Part shown: positions 48,572-59,700 of the stretch, one piece after another
Layout of the letters: the number at the start of each line of letters is the position of its first letter
Numbering within the stretch: position 1 is the first letter of the stretch
Assembly: GCF_002932875.1 (NCBI RefSeq)
Contig: NZ_PSWS01000040.1
Span: 1 to 64,000, forward strand
DNA from: Rathayibacter tritici
GTDB taxonomy: Bacteria > Actinomycetota > Actinomycetes > Actinomycetales > Microbacteriaceae
DNA: 64,000 bases
Reading direction: 5' to 3'
Program-made: the position numbers and the translations under genes
Notes under the pieces: generated by a model
Databases searched by the model: none
Seen by the model: the letters and a program-made list of their open reading frames with translations, nothing else
What the model was told of the DNA's origin: nothing

Positions 48572-49041
48572 TGCCTCGTAAGGGCCCAGCTCCCAAGCGC
48601 CCCGTCGTCGCAGACCCCGTCTACGGCGCTCCCATCGTCAGCCAGCTCGTCAACAAGATCCTCCTGGACGGCAAGAAGGGTCTCGCCGAGCGCATCGTCT
48701 ACGGTGCCCTCGAGGGCGTCGCCGGCAAGAACGGCCAGGACGCCGTCGTCACCCTCAAGAAGGCTCTCGACAACGTCCGTCCGACCCTCGAGGTCCGTAG
48801 CCGCCGCGTTGGCGGCTCGACCTACCAGGTCCCGGTCGAGGTCAAGCCGCATCGCGCGAACACCCTCGCGCTGCGCTGGCTCACCAGCTACGCGAAGGCC
48901 CGTCGCGAGAAGACGATGACCGAGCGTCTGATGAACGAGATCCTCGACGCGTCGAACGGTCTGGGCGCCGCTGTGAAGCGTCGCGAGGACACCCACAAGA
49001 TGGCCGAGTCGAACAAGGCCTTCGCGCACTACCGCTGGTAG
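48571..49041 (+). CDS. rpsG: 30S ribosomal protein S7
   Basis: A primary 16S rRNA-binding protein that starts assembly of the 30S head; 156 aa. The landmarks are [53 protein letters not shown] and the C-terminal [15 protein letters not shown]. In other bacteria S7 represses its own operon by binding the rpsL-rpsG junction; here the junction is a TAATG with no spacer, so such a site would need to lie inside the genes. Confidence 0.98.
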   Translation: MPRKGPAPKRPVVADPVYGAPIVSQLVNKILLDGKKGLAERIVYGALEGVAGKNGQDAVVTLKKALDNVRPTLEVRSRRVGGSTYQVPVEVKPHRANTLALRWLTSYAKARREKTMTERLMNEILDASNGLGAAVKRREDTHKMAESNKAFAHYRW

Positions 49042-49050
49042 CGCACCCGC

Positions 49051-49106
49051 GGTCGCCCTCGGGCGACCGTTACCGCCGGGCCCACAGCGTCAGCGCTGCG
49101 GGCCCG
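49051..49106 (+). terminator. Two hairpins between rpsG and fusA
   Basis: GGTCGCCC/GGGCGACC (49051-49068) is followed by a longer imperfect GC-rich stem around 49077-49106. No T run. They may attenuate transcription into fusA or stabilise the upstream message. Confidence 0.45.
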
Positions 49107-49220
49107 GTCCCGGCGGTGGATCGCCCGATCCCCGCGACCGGGCGATCCGCCACCACCAGAATCCCAGCCATTCGGCCATGAACCCGGTGCGCTGGCTCCA
49201 TCACCTATCGGAGGAACTCC

Positions 49221-51335
49221 GTGGCACAAGATGTGCTCACCGACCTGAACAAGGTCCGCAACATCGGCATCATGGCCCACATCGATGCCGGCAAGACCAC
49301 CACCACCGAGCGCATCCTGTTCTACACGGGTATCACGCACAAGATCGGCGAGGTCCACGACGGCGCCGCGACGATGGACTGGATGGCGCAGGAGCAGGAG
49401 CGCGGCATCACGATCACCTCTGCCGCAACCACCTGCTTCTGGAACAAGAACCAGATCAACATCATCGACACCCCCGGTCACGTCGACTTCACGGTCGAGG
49501 TCGAGCGCTCGCTCCGCGTCCTCGACGGCGCTGTCGCCGTCTTCGACGGTAAGGAGGGCGTCGAGCCCCAATCCGAGACCGTGTGGCGTCAGGCCGACAA
49601 GTACGACGTCCCCCGCATCTGCTTCGTCAACAAGATGGACAAGCTCGGCGCCGACTTCTACTACACCGTCGACACCATCGTGAACCGCCTCGGTGCGAAG
49701 CCGCTGGTCATCCAGCTGCCCATCGGCGCCGAGAGCACCTTCGAGGGCGTCGTCGACCTGGTCGAGATGCGCGCGCTCACCTGGCGCGGCGACTCCAAGG
49801 GAGACGTCGCGTTGGGCGCCAAGTACGAGATCGAGGAGATCCCGGCCGACCTCGCCGATAAGGCGGCGGAGTACCGCGAGAAGCTCCTCGAAACCGTCGC
49901 GGAGACCTCCGACGAGCTGCTCGAGAAGTATTTCGGCGGCGAGGAACTCACCGTTGCGGAGATCAAGGGCGCCATCCGCAAGATGACCGTCAACTCCGAG
50001 ATCTACCCGGTGCTCTGCGGCTCCGCGTTCAAGAACCGCGGCGTCCAGCCGATGCTCGACGCGGTCGTGGACTACCTCCCCTCCCCGCTCGACGTCCCCG
50101 CCATCGAGGCGCACGACGTCCGCGACGAGGAGAAGGTCATCATGCGCCACGCCGACTCGACCGAGCCCTTCTCCGCGCTCGCGTTCAAGGTCGCCGTGCA
50201 CCCGTTCTTCGGCCGCCTCACCTACGTCCGTGTCTACTCGGGCAAGCTCGACTCCGGCGCCCAGGTCATCAACTCGACCAAGGGCAAGAAGGAGCGCATC
50301 GGCAAGATCTTCCAGATGCACTCCAACAAGGAGAACCCGGTCGACTCGGTCACCGCCGGCCACATCTACGCCGTCATCGGTTTGAAGGACACCACCACCG
50401 GTGACACCCTGAGCGACCCGCAGGCGCAGGTCGTGCTCGAGTCGATGACCTTCCCGGAGCCCGTCATCGAGGTCGCCATCGAGCCCAAGACGAAGGCCGA
50501 CCAGGAGAAGCTCGGAACCGCGATCCAGAAGCTCGCGGAGGAGGACCCCACCTTCCGCACCGAGCAGAACCAGGAGACCGGTCAGACGGTCATCAAGGGA
50601 ATGGGCGAGCTGCACCTCGACATCCTGGTCGACCGTATGAAGCGCGAGTTCAACGTCGAGGCGAACGTCGGAAAGCCCCAGGTGGCGTACCGCGAGACGA
50701 TTCGCCGCACCGTCGAGAAGTACGACTACACCCACAAGAAGCAGACGGGTGGCTCCGGCCAGTTCGCGAAGGTGCAGATCACCATCGAGCCGATGGCAGT
50801 CGATGCCGATAAGACCTACGAGTTCGTCAACGGCGTCACGGGTGGCCGCGTTCCGCGCGAGTACATTCCCTCGGTCGACGCGGGCATCCGCGACGCCATG
50901 CAGGTCGGCGTGCTCGCCGGCTATCCGATGGTCGGCGTGAAGGCGACCCTGGTCGATGGAGCGGCGCACGACGTCGATTCCTCCGAAATGGCGTTCAAGA
51001 TCGCCGGCTCGATCGCGTTCAAGGAGGCTTCACGCAAGGCGCAGCCGGTCCTCCTCGAGCCGCTTATGGCCGTCGAAGTCCGTACTCCCGAGGAGTACAT
51101 GGGCGACGTCATTGGCGACATCAACTCGCGTCGCGGAATGATCCAGTCGATGGAGGACGCCACCGGCATCAAGGTCATCCGGGCCAATGTCCCGCTGTCC
51201 GAGATGTTCGGCTACATCGGCGACCTGCGCTCGAAGACCTCGGGCCGCGCCGTCTACTCGATGACCTTCGAGACCTACGCCGAGGTCCCCAAGGCCGTGG
51301 CTGAGGAGATCGTCCAGAAGAACAAGGGCGAGTAG
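49221..51335 (+). CDS. fusA: Elongation factor G
   Basis: The translocation GTPase, 704 aa. G1 is [19 protein letters not shown], switch [10 protein letters not shown], and G4 NKMDK. Domain IV has the tip region near [11 protein letters not shown], and domain V ends with [23 protein letters not shown]. The GTG at 49221 is preceded by CGGAGGAA. Length and motifs fit canonical EF-G1, not a spdB/EF-G2-type paralog. It is third in the str operon, before tuf. Confidence 0.99.
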   Translation: MAQDVLTDLNKVRNIGIMAHIDAGKTTTTERILFYTGITHKIGEVHDGAATMDWMAQEQERGITITSAATTCFWNKNQINIIDTPGHVDFTVEVERSLRVLDGAVAVFDGKEGVEPQSETVWRQADKYDVPRICFVNKMDKLGADFYYTVDTIVNRLGAKPLVIQLPIGAESTFEGVVDLVEMRALTWRGDSKGDVALGAKYEIEEIPADLADKAAEYREKLLETVAETSDELLEKYFGGEELTVAEIKGAIRKMTVNSEIYPVLCGSAFKNRGVQPMLDAVVDYLPSPLDVPAIEAHDVRDEEKVIMRHADSTEPFSALAFKVAVHPFFGRLTYVRVYSGKLDSGAQVINSTKGKKERIGKIFQMHSNKENPVDSVTAGHIYAVIGLKDTTTGDTLSDPQAQVVLESMTFPEPVIEVAIEPKTKADQEKLGTAIQKLAEEDPTFRTEQNQETGQTVIKGMGELHLDILVDRMKREFNVEANVGKPQVAYRETIRRTVEKYDYTHKKQTGGSGQFAKVQITIEPMAVDADKTYEFVNGVTGGRVPREYIPSVDAGIRDAMQVGVLAGYPMVGVKATLVDGAAHDVDSSEMAFKIAGSIAFKEASRKAQPVLLEPLMAVEVRTPEEYMGDVIGDINSRRGMIQSMEDATGIKVIRANVPLSEMFGYIGDLRSKTSGRAVYSMTFETYAEVPKAVAEEIVQKNKGE

Positions 51336-51350
51336 CGCCGCCCCTGGGTC

Positions 51351-51374
51351 GCCGCCGTTCCCTCGAACGGCGGC
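51351..51374 (+). terminator. Hairpin between fusA and tuf
   Basis: A perfect 10-bp stem (51351-51360 with 51365-51374) with loop CCTC, 15 bases after the fusA stop; no T run. tuf may have its own promoter (a TAACAT box lies at 51456-51461). Confidence 0.55.
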
Positions 51375-51559
51375 GGCCTGGTAGTGTCGTGCGGGTTTGC
51401 TGCCGAGCGCAGCGCGCCCCCTGTCGCAGCGGGACGGTCGCACGACCACTGCCGGTAACATACGTACACGAAACCCCCGCAAGTCCTCCTGTCCTCGTGC
51501 CGCCCCCGTGCGGCTTCCGGATGCGGATGCTTGCACCTAAGTCCTGAGGAGGACCCACA

Positions 51560-52753
51560 GTGGCTAAGGCCAAGTTCGAGCGGACCAAGCCGCACGTCAA
51601 CATCGGAACCATCGGTCACGTCGACCACGGAAAGACCACTCTCACCGCGGCGATCTCGAAGGTTCTGGCGGACAAGTTCCCGTCCGCGACCAACGTCCAG
51701 CGTGACTTCGCATCGATCGACTCCGCTCCCGAGGAGCGCCAGCGCGGCATCACGATCAACATCTCTCACGTCGAGTACGAGACGCCGAAGCGCCACTACG
51801 CGCACGTCGACGCCCCCGGTCACGCCGACTACATCAAGAACATGATCACCGGCGCGGCTCAGATGGACGGCGCGATCCTCGTGGTCGCCGCCACCGATGG
51901 CCCGATGGCTCAGACCCGTGAGCACGTCCTCCTCGCCAAGCAGGTCGGCGTCCCCTACCTCCTCGTCGCGCTGAACAAGGCCGACATGGTGGACGACGAG
52001 GAGATCCTGGAGCTCGTCGAGCTCGAGGTCCGCGAGCTCCTCTCGTCGCAGGGCTTCCCCGGCGACGACGCTCCCGTCGTCCGCGTCTCCGGCCTCAAGG
52101 CTCTCGAGGGCGACGACACCTGGACCCAGTCGATCCTCGACCTGATGGACGCGGTTGACGAGTCCATTCCGGACCCGGTGCGCGATAAAGACAAGCCGTT
52201 CCTCATGCCGATCGAGGACGTCTTCACGATCACCGGTCGTGGAACCGTCGTCACCGGCCGTGCGGAGCGCGGCACCCTCGCTCTGAACTCCGAGGTCGAG
52301 ATCGTCGGCATCCGTCCGACGCAGAAGACCACGGTCACCGGAATCGAGATGTTCCACAAGCAGCTCGACGAGGCCTGGGCCGGCGAGAACTGCGGTCTGC
52401 TCCTGCGCGGCACCAAGCGCGAGGATGTCGAGCGCGGCCAGGTCGTCGTCAAGCCGGGTTCGGTCACGCCGCACACGGACTTCGAGGGCACCGCGTACAT
52501 CCTGTCCAAGGATGAGGGTGGGCGTCACAACCCGTTCTACGCGAACTACCGCCCGCAGTTCTACTTCCGCACCACCGACGTCACCGGCGTCATCACGCTG
52601 CCCGAGGGCACCGAGATGGTCATGCCCGGCGACACCACCGACATGACGGTCGCGCTGATCCAGCCGATCGCCATGGAGGAGGGCCTCGGCTTCGCCATCC
52701 GTGAGGGTGGACGCACCGTGGGTGCCGGTACGGTCACCAAGATCGTCAAGTAG
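51560..52753 (+). CDS. tuf: Elongation factor Tu
   Basis: Delivers aminoacyl-tRNA to the ribosome; 397 aa. G1 is GHVDHGKTT, switch I has the RGITINISH region, G3 DAPGHADY, G4 NKADM. Domains II and III include [13 protein letters not shown] and [14 protein letters not shown]. The GTG at 51560 is preceded by TGAGGAGG. The 224-base space after fusA, with a hairpin and a -10-like TAACAT, suggests extra tuf transcription. A strong terminator follows. Confidence 0.99.
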   Translation: MAKAKFERTKPHVNIGTIGHVDHGKTTLTAAISKVLADKFPSATNVQRDFASIDSAPEERQRGITINISHVEYETPKRHYAHVDAPGHADYIKNMITGAAQMDGAILVVAATDGPMAQTREHVLLAKQVGVPYLLVALNKADMVDDEEILELVELEVRELLSSQGFPGDDAPVVRVSGLKALEGDDTWTQSILDLMDAVDESIPDPVRDKDKPFLMPIEDVFTITGRGTVVTGRAERGTLALNSEVEIVGIRPTQKTTVTGIEMFHKQLDEAWAGENCGLLLRGTKREDVERGQVVVKPGSVTPHTDFEGTAYILSKDEGGRHNPFYANYRPQFYFRTTDVTGVITLPEGTEMVMPGDTTDMTVALIQPIAMEEGLGFAIREGGRTVGAGTVTKIVK

Positions 52754-52773
52754 GTCCGTCCTACCGATCTCGC

Positions 52774-52810
52774 GAGAGGGGTCGTCCGCTTCGTGCGGGC
52801 GGCCCCTCTC
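52774..52810 (+). terminator. tuf terminator
   Basis: A 16-bp stem (52774-52789 with 52795-52810), loop TTCGT, followed by TTCGTTT; it begins 20 bases after the tuf stop. Confidence 0.85.
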
Positions 52811-52834
52811 TTCGTTTCCGGGGTGAGGCGCGGC

Positions 52835-52840
52835 TAGCGT
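52835..52840 (+). promoter_or_regulatory. -10 box (TAGCGT), leaderless start of 52847 gene
   Basis: TAGCGT ends six bases before ATG 52847. Identical box to the one at 26514. Confidence 0.5.
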
Positions 52841-52846
52841 GGGTGC

Positions 52847-53623
52847 ATGCCCTTCGTGAAGAGCGACCCGCGTGCCCGCCCGCAGTTCTTCGAGTGGGAG
52901 GCGGCCGGCCTCGACTGGCTGCGCGCGGCGGCCGGGGGAGTGGCCTGCGTCCCGGTGCTCACGGTGTCGCCCGGGCGGATCGAACTGGAGCAGATCCGCT
53001 CCGTCCGGTCCACACGGTCGGCAGCCCGGGAGTTCGGGGCGGCGCTGGCGCGCACGCACGAGGCGGGAGCGCCGGCATTCGGAGCCCCGCCCACCGGCTG
53101 GAGCGGGCCCGCCTACATCGGGCGGCGCGCCATGACGTGTCGGCCCGATTCCTCCTGGGGGCGCTTCTGGGCGGAGCAACGCGTGCGGCCGTTCCTCGGC
53201 CCGGCGGTGGACGCCGGGAATCTCTCCGCCACGGACGCGTCGACCGTCGAGCGCGCACTGGAGTTCGTGACGAGCGGGGTTTTCGACGACGGATCCGCAC
53301 CCGCCCGGATCCACGGCGACCTCTGGACCGGCAATGTGCTGTGGTCGGGTGAGGGTGCTGTGATCGGCGCAGTGCTGATCGACCCCGCTGCCCACGGCGG
53401 CCATCGCGAGACCGACCTGGCGATGCTGGCCCTGTTCGGTACCGCGCACCTCGACGCCGTCCTCGAGGGCTACCACGAGCAGCATCCGCTCGCCGCCGGA
53501 GTCGAGGAGCGGATCCCCCTCCACCAGCTGCACCCGCTCGCCGTCCACACTGCGGGCCACGGTCCCTCCTACGGGCGGGCGCTGGCGGACGCCGCAGCAC
53601 GGGTGATCGCGCTGGCCCGCTGA
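52847..53623 (+). CDS. Fructosamine kinase family protein
   Basis: A 258-aa protein of the fructosamine/ketosamine-3-kinase family (protein-kinase-like fold), which phosphorylates sugar adducts on glycated amines so they break down. The catalytic loop is RIHGDLWTGNVLW, and the metal-binding segment is LIDPAAHGGHRETDLAMLALFG. The N-terminal lobe has FVKSDPRARPQFFEWEAAGLDWL. It is slightly shorter than the E. coli YniA type (about 286 aa), the difference being in the N-terminal lobe. The transcript seems leaderless. It is an insertion between tuf and the S10 cluster. Confidence 0.85.
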   Translation: MPFVKSDPRARPQFFEWEAAGLDWLRAAAGGVACVPVLTVSPGRIELEQIRSVRSTRSAAREFGAALARTHEAGAPAFGAPPTGWSGPAYIGRRAMTCRPDSSWGRFWAEQRVRPFLGPAVDAGNLSATDASTVERALEFVTSGVFDDGSAPARIHGDLWTGNVLWSGEGAVIGAVLIDPAAHGGHRETDLAMLALFGTAHLDAVLEGYHEQHPLAAGVEERIPLHQLHPLAVHTAGHGPSYGRALADAAARVIALAR

Positions 53624-53708
53624 CCGGCGCGCCCGCACCGTTCCCCCAGGAGTGGCCGCCACACTGAGGCGCGCGCCGCCCTGTGCGCGTCGACAAGGAG
53701 GCATCATC

Positions 53709-53918
53709 GTGGATCTCGGGAAGCTCGGACGTCAGGCCGGCGAACTGCTGAACAGTCAGAAGACGCAGGACGCCCTGCACAGCGAGAAGGCGGAGCAGGT
53801 CTCGGATCAGGTGCTCGAGAAGACCAGCGAGATCGCGAGCCGCCTCACCAAGGGCACCTACGACGACCGCATTGAGGATCTCAAGCGCGAGGCCGACAAA
53901 CGGGTCGGCGACGAGTAG
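53709..53918 (+). CDS. MT0933-like antitoxin family protein
   Basis: A 69-aa, highly charged helical protein: VDLGKLGRQAGELLNSQKTQDALHSEKAEQVSDQVLEKTSEIASRLTKGTYDDRIEDLKREADKRVGDE. It resembles the Rv0909/MT0933 antitoxin family of actinobacteria. In M. tuberculosis the partner toxin (Rv0910) is an adjacent SRPBCC protein; here no such toxin adjoins, so the gene may be an orphan or have a different job. GTG 53709 has AAGGAGG 7 bases upstream. Confidence 0.78.
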   Translation: MDLGKLGRQAGELLNSQKTQDALHSEKAEQVSDQVLEKTSEIASRLTKGTYDDRIEDLKREADKRVGDE

Positions 53919-53979
53919 CGGCGCGAGGCGAGTGCTCCCGCCCAGCGTCAAGCGGGTGCGGGCACCCGATCCGCCGTCC

Positions 53980-53985
53980 TATCGT
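53980..53985 (+). promoter_or_regulatory. -10 box (TATCGT), leaderless start of topoisomerase gene
   Basis: TATCGT ends seven bases before ATG 53993, with no ribosome-binding site. Confidence 0.45.
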
Positions 53986-53992
53986 CGAGTCG

Positions 53993-54976
53993 ATGGCTGA
54001 CACTCGCGCGCAACGACTCCGCAGGACCGACTCGAGCGGACGCGGCTACACCCGGGTGCGCGCGGGCTCCGGCTTCAGCTACCGCGAGCCGAAGGGCGCG
54101 ACGGTCGCCGACCAGGAGCTTCGAGCCCGCTTCGACGCCCTCGGCATTCCGCCGGCCTGGAAGGACGTCTGGATCGCGCCGTACCCGAACGGCCACATCC
54201 AGGCCACGGGCGTCGACTCCGCCGGCCGGCGGCAGTACATCTACCACCCGACCTGGCGCGAGCAGAAGGATCGGATCAAGTTCGACCGGGCGCTCCGGCT
54301 CGCTGAGGCGCTTCCGGGCGCGCGACGAGCGGTGACCGTCGCCCTGCGCTCGGACGGGCCGAGCCGTGACCGTGCGCTCGCGACGGCCTTCAGGATGCTG
54401 GACACCGGCTCCCTCCGCGTCGGCAGTGAGCGGTACGCGAAGGAGCACGGCAGCATCGGCCTCTCGACTCTGCTCTGCTCGCACGCGAGCACCCACGGCG
54501 ACCGGGTAGCGCTCGCCTTCCCCGGCAAGAGCCACCAGGCCTGGACGAGCGAGATCCTCGACCACGACCTTTCGCGCGTTGTCCGGGCTCTCAAACGCAG
54601 GGGGCCCAACGCTCGGCTGCTGGCCTGGAAGGACGGCCGGGAGTGGCGGCCGCTCTCGGCGCCCGAGATCAACGACTACGTGCGGGAGCGAGCGGGCGAC
54701 GACTTCACGGCGAAGGACTTCCGCACACTCCACGGCACCGTGGCGGCCGCGATCAGTCTGGCGAAGTCCGGCCCGCAGGCGACCCAGCGCGCCCGCACCT
54801 CCGCGATCGCCCAGGCGATGCGCGACGCGTCCGAGGTGCTCGGGAACACGCCCACCGTGGCCCGCGCGAGCTATGTCGATCCGCGTCTGCTGGACCACTT
54901 CCGGGCCGGCGAGACCATCGATCCGTCGCGTCTCGCCTCCGCCGAGACCGCAGTCAGAGCGCTCCTCTTCGAGTAG
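53993..54976 (+). CDS. DNA topoisomerase IB
   Basis: A poxvirus/bacterial-type topoisomerase IB, 327 aa, that relaxes supercoils through a 3'-phosphotyrosyl intermediate. The N-terminal beta domain has GSGFSYREPKGATV...WKDVWIAPYPNGHIQATGVDSAGRRQYIYHPTWREQKDRIKF. The catalytic domain holds the first Arg in TGSLRVGSERYAKEHGSIGLSTL, then DFRTLHGTVAAA, and the nucleophile Tyr (about 294) in ARASYVDPRLLDHF. All active-site elements look intact. Such enzymes are widespread in actinobacteria and are usually dispensable. Confidence 0.92.
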   Translation: MADTRAQRLRRTDSSGRGYTRVRAGSGFSYREPKGATVADQELRARFDALGIPPAWKDVWIAPYPNGHIQATGVDSAGRRQYIYHPTWREQKDRIKFDRALRLAEALPGARRAVTVALRSDGPSRDRALATAFRMLDTGSLRVGSERYAKEHGSIGLSTLLCSHASTHGDRVALAFPGKSHQAWTSEILDHDLSRVVRALKRRGPNARLLAWKDGREWRPLSAPEINDYVRERAGDDFTAKDFRTLHGTVAAAISLAKSGPQATQRARTSAIAQAMRDASEVLGNTPTVARASYVDPRLLDHFRAGETIDPSRLASAETAVRALLFE

Positions 54977-55391
54977 CCGCGGCGGAGGCCTCCGGTGCGA
55001 CACGCCCGGGTTGCAGGGTCTGATGATGTGTGGGAGACTCTTCTAGTTCACAATTCCTTCTCCTGCGGCTTGTCGCTGAGAGGGGGACACTGCCAGGCAG
55101 TGCCGAGACCGCATCGCGGAGGCTCGACCCGAGAGGGCGGCCTCGCGGGTGCGACGTCGAGGCGGCGGGTAGCAGAACGACAACAACCGACATCTCAGCG
55201 GGTTCTCCGTGCGTCGTGCGTTCTGCACGTCGATCGGAGCGCCCCGGATGCGGTGCTTTTGACAGAAGAACACTGGTTGCACGTTTCCGGGTCACCGGAG
55301 TTCCTTCGCGAGCGCGTCCAATGCGAGACGAGTCCGGTTTCGGCCGGGGGAGTCGCGTACGACGCAATAACAAGAGAGTGAGAGATCACAC
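54977..55391 (+). other. 415-bp leader region of the S10 operon
   Basis: No protein gene is seen. It likely contains the S10 promoter (a TTCTAGTT element near 55041 could be a -10 box) and a ~340-base leader. A perfect CACTGCC/GGCAGTG palindrome lies at 55088-55102. It is distinctly less G+C-rich than the coding flanks around 55040-55070. In E. coli the S10 leader binds L4; whether this one does is unknown. Confidence 0.5.
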
Positions 55392-55700
55392 ATGGCGGGA
55401 CAGAAGATCCGCATCCGACTGAAGTCGTACGACCACGAGGTCATCGACACGTCGGCGCGCAAGATCGTCGACACGGTCACCCGTGCCGGTGCAACGGTCG
55501 TCGGCCCCGTGCCGCTGCCGACCGAGAAGAACGTGGTCTGCGTGATCCGTTCGCCCCACAAGTACAAGGACAGCCGCGAGCACTTCGAGATGCGCACCCA
55601 CAAGCGCCTCATCGACATCATCGACCCGACGCCCAAGGCCGTCGACTCGCTCATGCGCCTCGACCTGCCGGCCGACGTCAACATCGAGATCAAGCTCTAA
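55392..55700 (+). CDS. rpsJ: 30S ribosomal protein S10
   Basis: S10, 102 aa, binds the 30S head and also acts as NusE in antitermination. Conserved text: [42 protein letters not shown] and the loop [24 protein letters not shown]. It heads the S10 cluster, after a long leader. Confidence 0.99.
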   Translation: MAGQKIRIRLKSYDHEVIDTSARKIVDTVTRAGATVVGPVPLPTEKNVVCVIRSPHKYKDSREHFEMRTHKRLIDIIDPTPKAVDSLMRLDLPADVNIEIKL

Positions 55701-55714
55701 GGAGGAGTGCCACC

Positions 55715-56383
55715 ATGTCTGTCACTGTTTCCCCCACGCTGAAGACCAGCAAGGGCCTCCTCGGCACCAAGCTCGGAATGACCCAGGTCTGGGACGAGAA
55801 CAACAAGCTCGTGCCGGTCACCGTCATCGAGATCAGCCCCAACGTCGTGACCCAGGTCCGCACGGAGGAGAAGGACGGCTACACCGCCGTCCAGCTCGCC
55901 GCCGGTGCGATCGACCCGCGCAAGGTGAACAAGCCCGCCGCCGGTCACTTCGACGCCGCGGGCGTCACCCCCCGCCGCCACCTCACCGAGGTTCGCACCT
56001 CGGATGCGAGCTCTTACTCGGCCGGCCAGGAGCTGACCGTGGACGCCGTCTTCGAGGCCGGCACCAAGGTCGACGTCGTCGGCACCAGCAAGGGCAAGGG
56101 CTTCGCCGGTGTGATGAAGCGTCACAACTTCAAGGGCGTCTCGGCGTCGCACGGTTCGCACCGCAACCATCGCAAGCCCGGCTCCATCGGTGCCTCCTCG
56201 ACCCCCAGCCGCGTGTTCAAGGGCATGCGCATGGCCGGTCGCATGGGTGGCGAGCGCGTCACCGTGCTCAACCTCAAGGTGCACTCCGTCGACGCCGAGA
56301 AGGGTCTGCTGCTCGTCAAGGGCGCCGTCCCCGGTGCCCGCGGTCGCCTCGTGTTCGTTCGCAACGCCGTGAAGGGAGCGTAG
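55715..56383 (+). CDS. rplC: 50S ribosomal protein L3
   Basis: L3, 222 aa, an early-assembly protein reaching the peptidyl-transferase centre. [79 protein letters not shown] are typical; the Gln that PrmB methylates in E. coli is Ser/His-flanked here and not evident. Starts 14 bases after rpsJ, with AAGGAGG upstream. Confidence 0.99.
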   Translation: MSVTVSPTLKTSKGLLGTKLGMTQVWDENNKLVPVTVIEISPNVVTQVRTEEKDGYTAVQLAAGAIDPRKVNKPAAGHFDAAGVTPRRHLTEVRTSDASSYSAGQELTVDAVFEAGTKVDVVGTSKGKGFAGVMKRHNFKGVSASHGSHRNHRKPGSIGASSTPSRVFKGMRMAGRMGGERVTVLNLKVHSVDAEKGLLLVKGAVPGARGRLVFVRNAVKGA

Positions 56384-56387
56384 TTCC

Positions 56388-57065
56388 ATGGCTACCTCTG
56401 TCGACATCATCGACGTCAAGGGCCAGAAGGCGGGCTCGTTCGAGCTCCCCGCCGCGCTCTTCGACGTCCAGACCAACATCCCGCTGATCCACCAGGTCGT
56501 CGTGGCCCAGCTCGCTGCGGCGCGCCAGGGAACCCACAAGACGAAGAACCGCGGTGAGGTCTCCGGAGCCGGACGCAAGCCGTTCAAGCAGAAGGGAACC
56601 GGTCGCGCTCGTCAGGGCTCGATCCGCGCCCCGCATATGACCGGCGGTGGCGTGGTCCACGGACCGACCCCGCGCAGCTACGCGCAGCGGACCCCCAAGA
56701 AGATGATCGCCGCTGCCCTGCTCGGCGCTCTCTCCGACCGCGCCCGCGGTTCCCGCGTTCACGTGGTCGAGTCCCTCGCCCTCGGTGACACCCCGAAGAC
56801 CAAGGATGCCCTCGTGCTGCTCGACGCCCTCTCGGTGTCGCGCAACGTCCTCGTGGTGCTCGAGCGTGACGACTACATCGCCGAGCTCTCGCTCCGCAAT
56901 GTGCCGTTCGTGCACATCCTGCCGGCCGACCAGCTCAACGCGTACGACGTGCTCGTCTCCGACGACATCGTGTTCTCGAAGGGCGCGCTCGACGCGTTCA
57001 TCGCGGCCAAGTCGGGCGTCGAGTCCAACGGAGCCGAGTCCAACAAGGAAGAGGTGAACGCATGA
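56388..57065 (+). CDS. rplD: 50S ribosomal protein L4
   Basis: L4, 225 aa, lines the exit tunnel. Conserved loop: [45 protein letters not shown]. In E. coli L4 also represses its operon. A short Glu/Asn-rich C-terminal tail ([13 protein letters not shown]) is extra relative to the usual ending. Four-base overlap with rplW. Confidence 0.99.
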   Translation: MATSVDIIDVKGQKAGSFELPAALFDVQTNIPLIHQVVVAQLAAARQGTHKTKNRGEVSGAGRKPFKQKGTGRARQGSIRAPHMTGGGVVHGPTPRSYAQRTPKKMIAAALLGALSDRARGSRVHVVESLALGDTPKTKDALVLLDALSVSRNVLVVLERDDYIAELSLRNVPFVHILPADQLNAYDVLVSDDIVFSKGALDAFIAAKSGVESNGAESNKEEVNA

Positions 57066-57370
57066 GCCAGTCCGCCGCGTTCAACAAGGACCCCCGCGAC
57101 GTCATCATCTCCCCGGTGGTGTCGGAGAAGTCCTACGGCCTGATCGACGAGGGCAAGTACACCTTCGTGGTCGACCCGCGCTCGAACAAGACCGAGATCA
57201 AGCTCGCCATCGAGAAGATCTTCGGCGTCGAGGTCGCGTCGATCAACACGCTCAACCGTCAGGGCAAGACCCGCCGCACGAAGTTCGGCACCGGCAAGCG
57301 CAAGGACACCAAGCGCGCGATCGTCACGCTGAAGTCCGGCTCCATCGACATCTTCACGAGCGTCGGCTGA
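57062..57370 (+). CDS. rplW: 50S ribosomal protein L23
   Basis: L23, 102 aa, sits at the tunnel exit where trigger factor and SRP dock. Seen: [63 protein letters not shown]. Its ATG overlaps the rplD stop (ATGA). Confidence 0.99.
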   Translation: MSQSAAFNKDPRDVIISPVVSEKSYGLIDEGKYTFVVDPRSNKTEIKLAIEKIFGVEVASINTLNRQGKTRRTKFGTGKRKDTKRAIVTLKSGSIDIFTSVG

Positions 57371-57397
57371 GCCGAAGAAGCGTAGAGGAAACAGACA

Positions 57398-58237
<840 letters not shown>

Positions 58238-58267
58238 CTTCGGAAGCAGAGAAGGAACGCGTAGAAG

Positions 58268-58549
58268 ATGCCTCGCAGTCTCAAGAAGGGCCCCTTCGTT
58301 GACGACCACCTGCTTCGCAAGGTGTTCACGGCCAACGAAGCCGGCAACAAGAACGTCATCAAGACCTGGTCGCGCCGCTCGATGATCATCCCGGCGATGC
58401 TGGGACACACCATTGCGGTCCACGACGGTCGCAAGCACATCCCCGTGTTCGTGACCGAGACCATGGTCGGCCACAAGCTCGGCGAGTTCGCCCCCACTCG
58501 GACCTTCCGCGGTCACGAGAAGGACGACAAGAAGGGCCGTCGTCGCTAA
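58268..58549 (+). CDS. rpsS: 30S ribosomal protein S19
   Basis: S19, 93 aa, at the 30S head. [69 protein letters not shown]. Ends with a Lys/Arg tail. In the S10 cluster, order as in other bacteria. Confidence 0.99.
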   Translation: MPRSLKKGPFVDDHLLRKVFTANEAGNKNVIKTWSRRSMIIPAMLGHTIAVHDGRKHIPVFVTETMVGHKLGEFAPTRTFRGHEKDDKKGRRR

Positions 58550-58574
58550 CGCGGCGACGAGAAGGAGGAGAGAA

Positions 58575-58940
58575 ATGGTGGAGTCGATCGCACGCGTGCG
58601 ACACATCCGCGTCACCCCCCAGAAGGCTCGCCGTGTCGTGAACCTGATCCGCGGCAAGCAGGCTCAGGAGGCACTGGCCATCCTGAAGTTCGCGCCGCAG
58701 GGCGCGTCGGAGCCCGTCTACAAGCTCGTCGCCTCGGCGATGGCCAACGCTCGTGTCAAGGCCGATGCCTCGAACGAGTACCTCGACGACCAGGACCTGT
58801 TCGTGTCCCGCGCCTTCGTCGATGAGGGAACCACCCTCAAGCGATTCCAGCCCCGTGCTCAGGGTCGTGCCTTCCGCATCAACAAGCGCACCAGCCACAT
58901 CACCGTCGTGCTGGCCACTCCTGAGGAGGGGACCAAGTAA
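58575..58940 (+). CDS. rplV: 50S ribosomal protein L22
   Basis: L22, 121 aa; its hairpin reaches into the exit tunnel near the macrolide site. [69 protein letters not shown]. Its last base is shared with the rpsC ATG (TAATG). A strong AAGGAGGAG site precedes the start. Confidence 0.99.
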   Translation: MVESIARVRHIRVTPQKARRVVNLIRGKQAQEALAILKFAPQGASEPVYKLVASAMANARVKADASNEYLDDQDLFVSRAFVDEGTTLKRFQPRAQGRAFRINKRTSHITVVLATPEEGTK

Positions 58941-59698
58941 TGGGTCAGAAAGTAAACCCCTACGGTTTCCGTCTGGGAATCACCACCGACCACGTGTCGC
59001 GCTGGTTCTCCGACAGCACCAAGAAGGGCCAGCGGTACAGCGACTACCTCGCTGAGGACGTCAAGATCCGCCGACTCCTCGCCACGCAGCTCGATCGTGC
59101 GGGCGTCGCCCGCATCGAGATCGAGCGCACCCGTGACCGCGTCCGCGTCGACATTCACACCGCCCGCCCGGGCATCGTGATCGGTCGCCGCGGCGCCGAG
59201 GCCGAGCGCATCCGCGCGGACCTCGAGAAGCTCACGGGCAAGCAGATTCAGCTCAACATCCTCGAGGTCAAGAACCCCGAGGCCGAGGCGCAGCTGGTCG
59301 CCCAGGGCATCGCGGAGCAGCTCTCCGCCCGTGTGGCCTTCCGCCGCGCGATGCGGAAGGGCCTGCAGGGCGCCCAGCGCGCCGGCGCCAAGGGCGTCCG
59401 CATCCAGGTCTCCGGCCGCCTCGGCGGCGCCGAGATGAGCCGTTCGGAGTTCTACCGCGAGGGACGCGTACCGCTGCACACCCTCCGCGCGAACATCGAC
59501 TACGGCTTCTACGAGGCGAAGACCACCTTCGGCCGTATCGGCGTGAAGGTCTGGATCTACAAGGGCGACATCACCAACAAGGAGCTCGCCCGCGAGCAGG
59601 CGAACAGCAAGTCGTCGCGCCCCGAGCGCAGCGACCGTCCGCGCCGTGCACCCCGCCAGCAGAGCGAGGCGCCCGTCGCAGCAGGAGTTGAGGCATAA
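58940..59698 (+). CDS. rpsC: 30S ribosomal protein S3
   Basis: S3, 252 aa, at the mRNA entry. [24 protein letters not shown], the KH segment [32 protein letters not shown], and [50 protein letters not shown]-terminal tail of ~35 residues, rich in Arg, Ser and Pro, extends beyond the E. coli protein, which is common in actinobacteria. Confidence 0.99.
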   Translation: MGQKVNPYGFRLGITTDHVSRWFSDSTKKGQRYSDYLAEDVKIRRLLATQLDRAGVARIEIERTRDRVRVDIHTARPGIVIGRRGAEAERIRADLEKLTGKQIQLNILEVKNPEAEAQLVAQGIAEQLSARVAFRRAMRKGLQGAQRAGAKGVRIQVSGRLGGAEMSRSEFYREGRVPLHTLRANIDYGFYEAKTTFGRIGVKVWIYKGDITNKELAREQANSKSSRPERSDRPRRAPRQQSEAPVAAGVEA

Positions 59699-59700
59699 CC

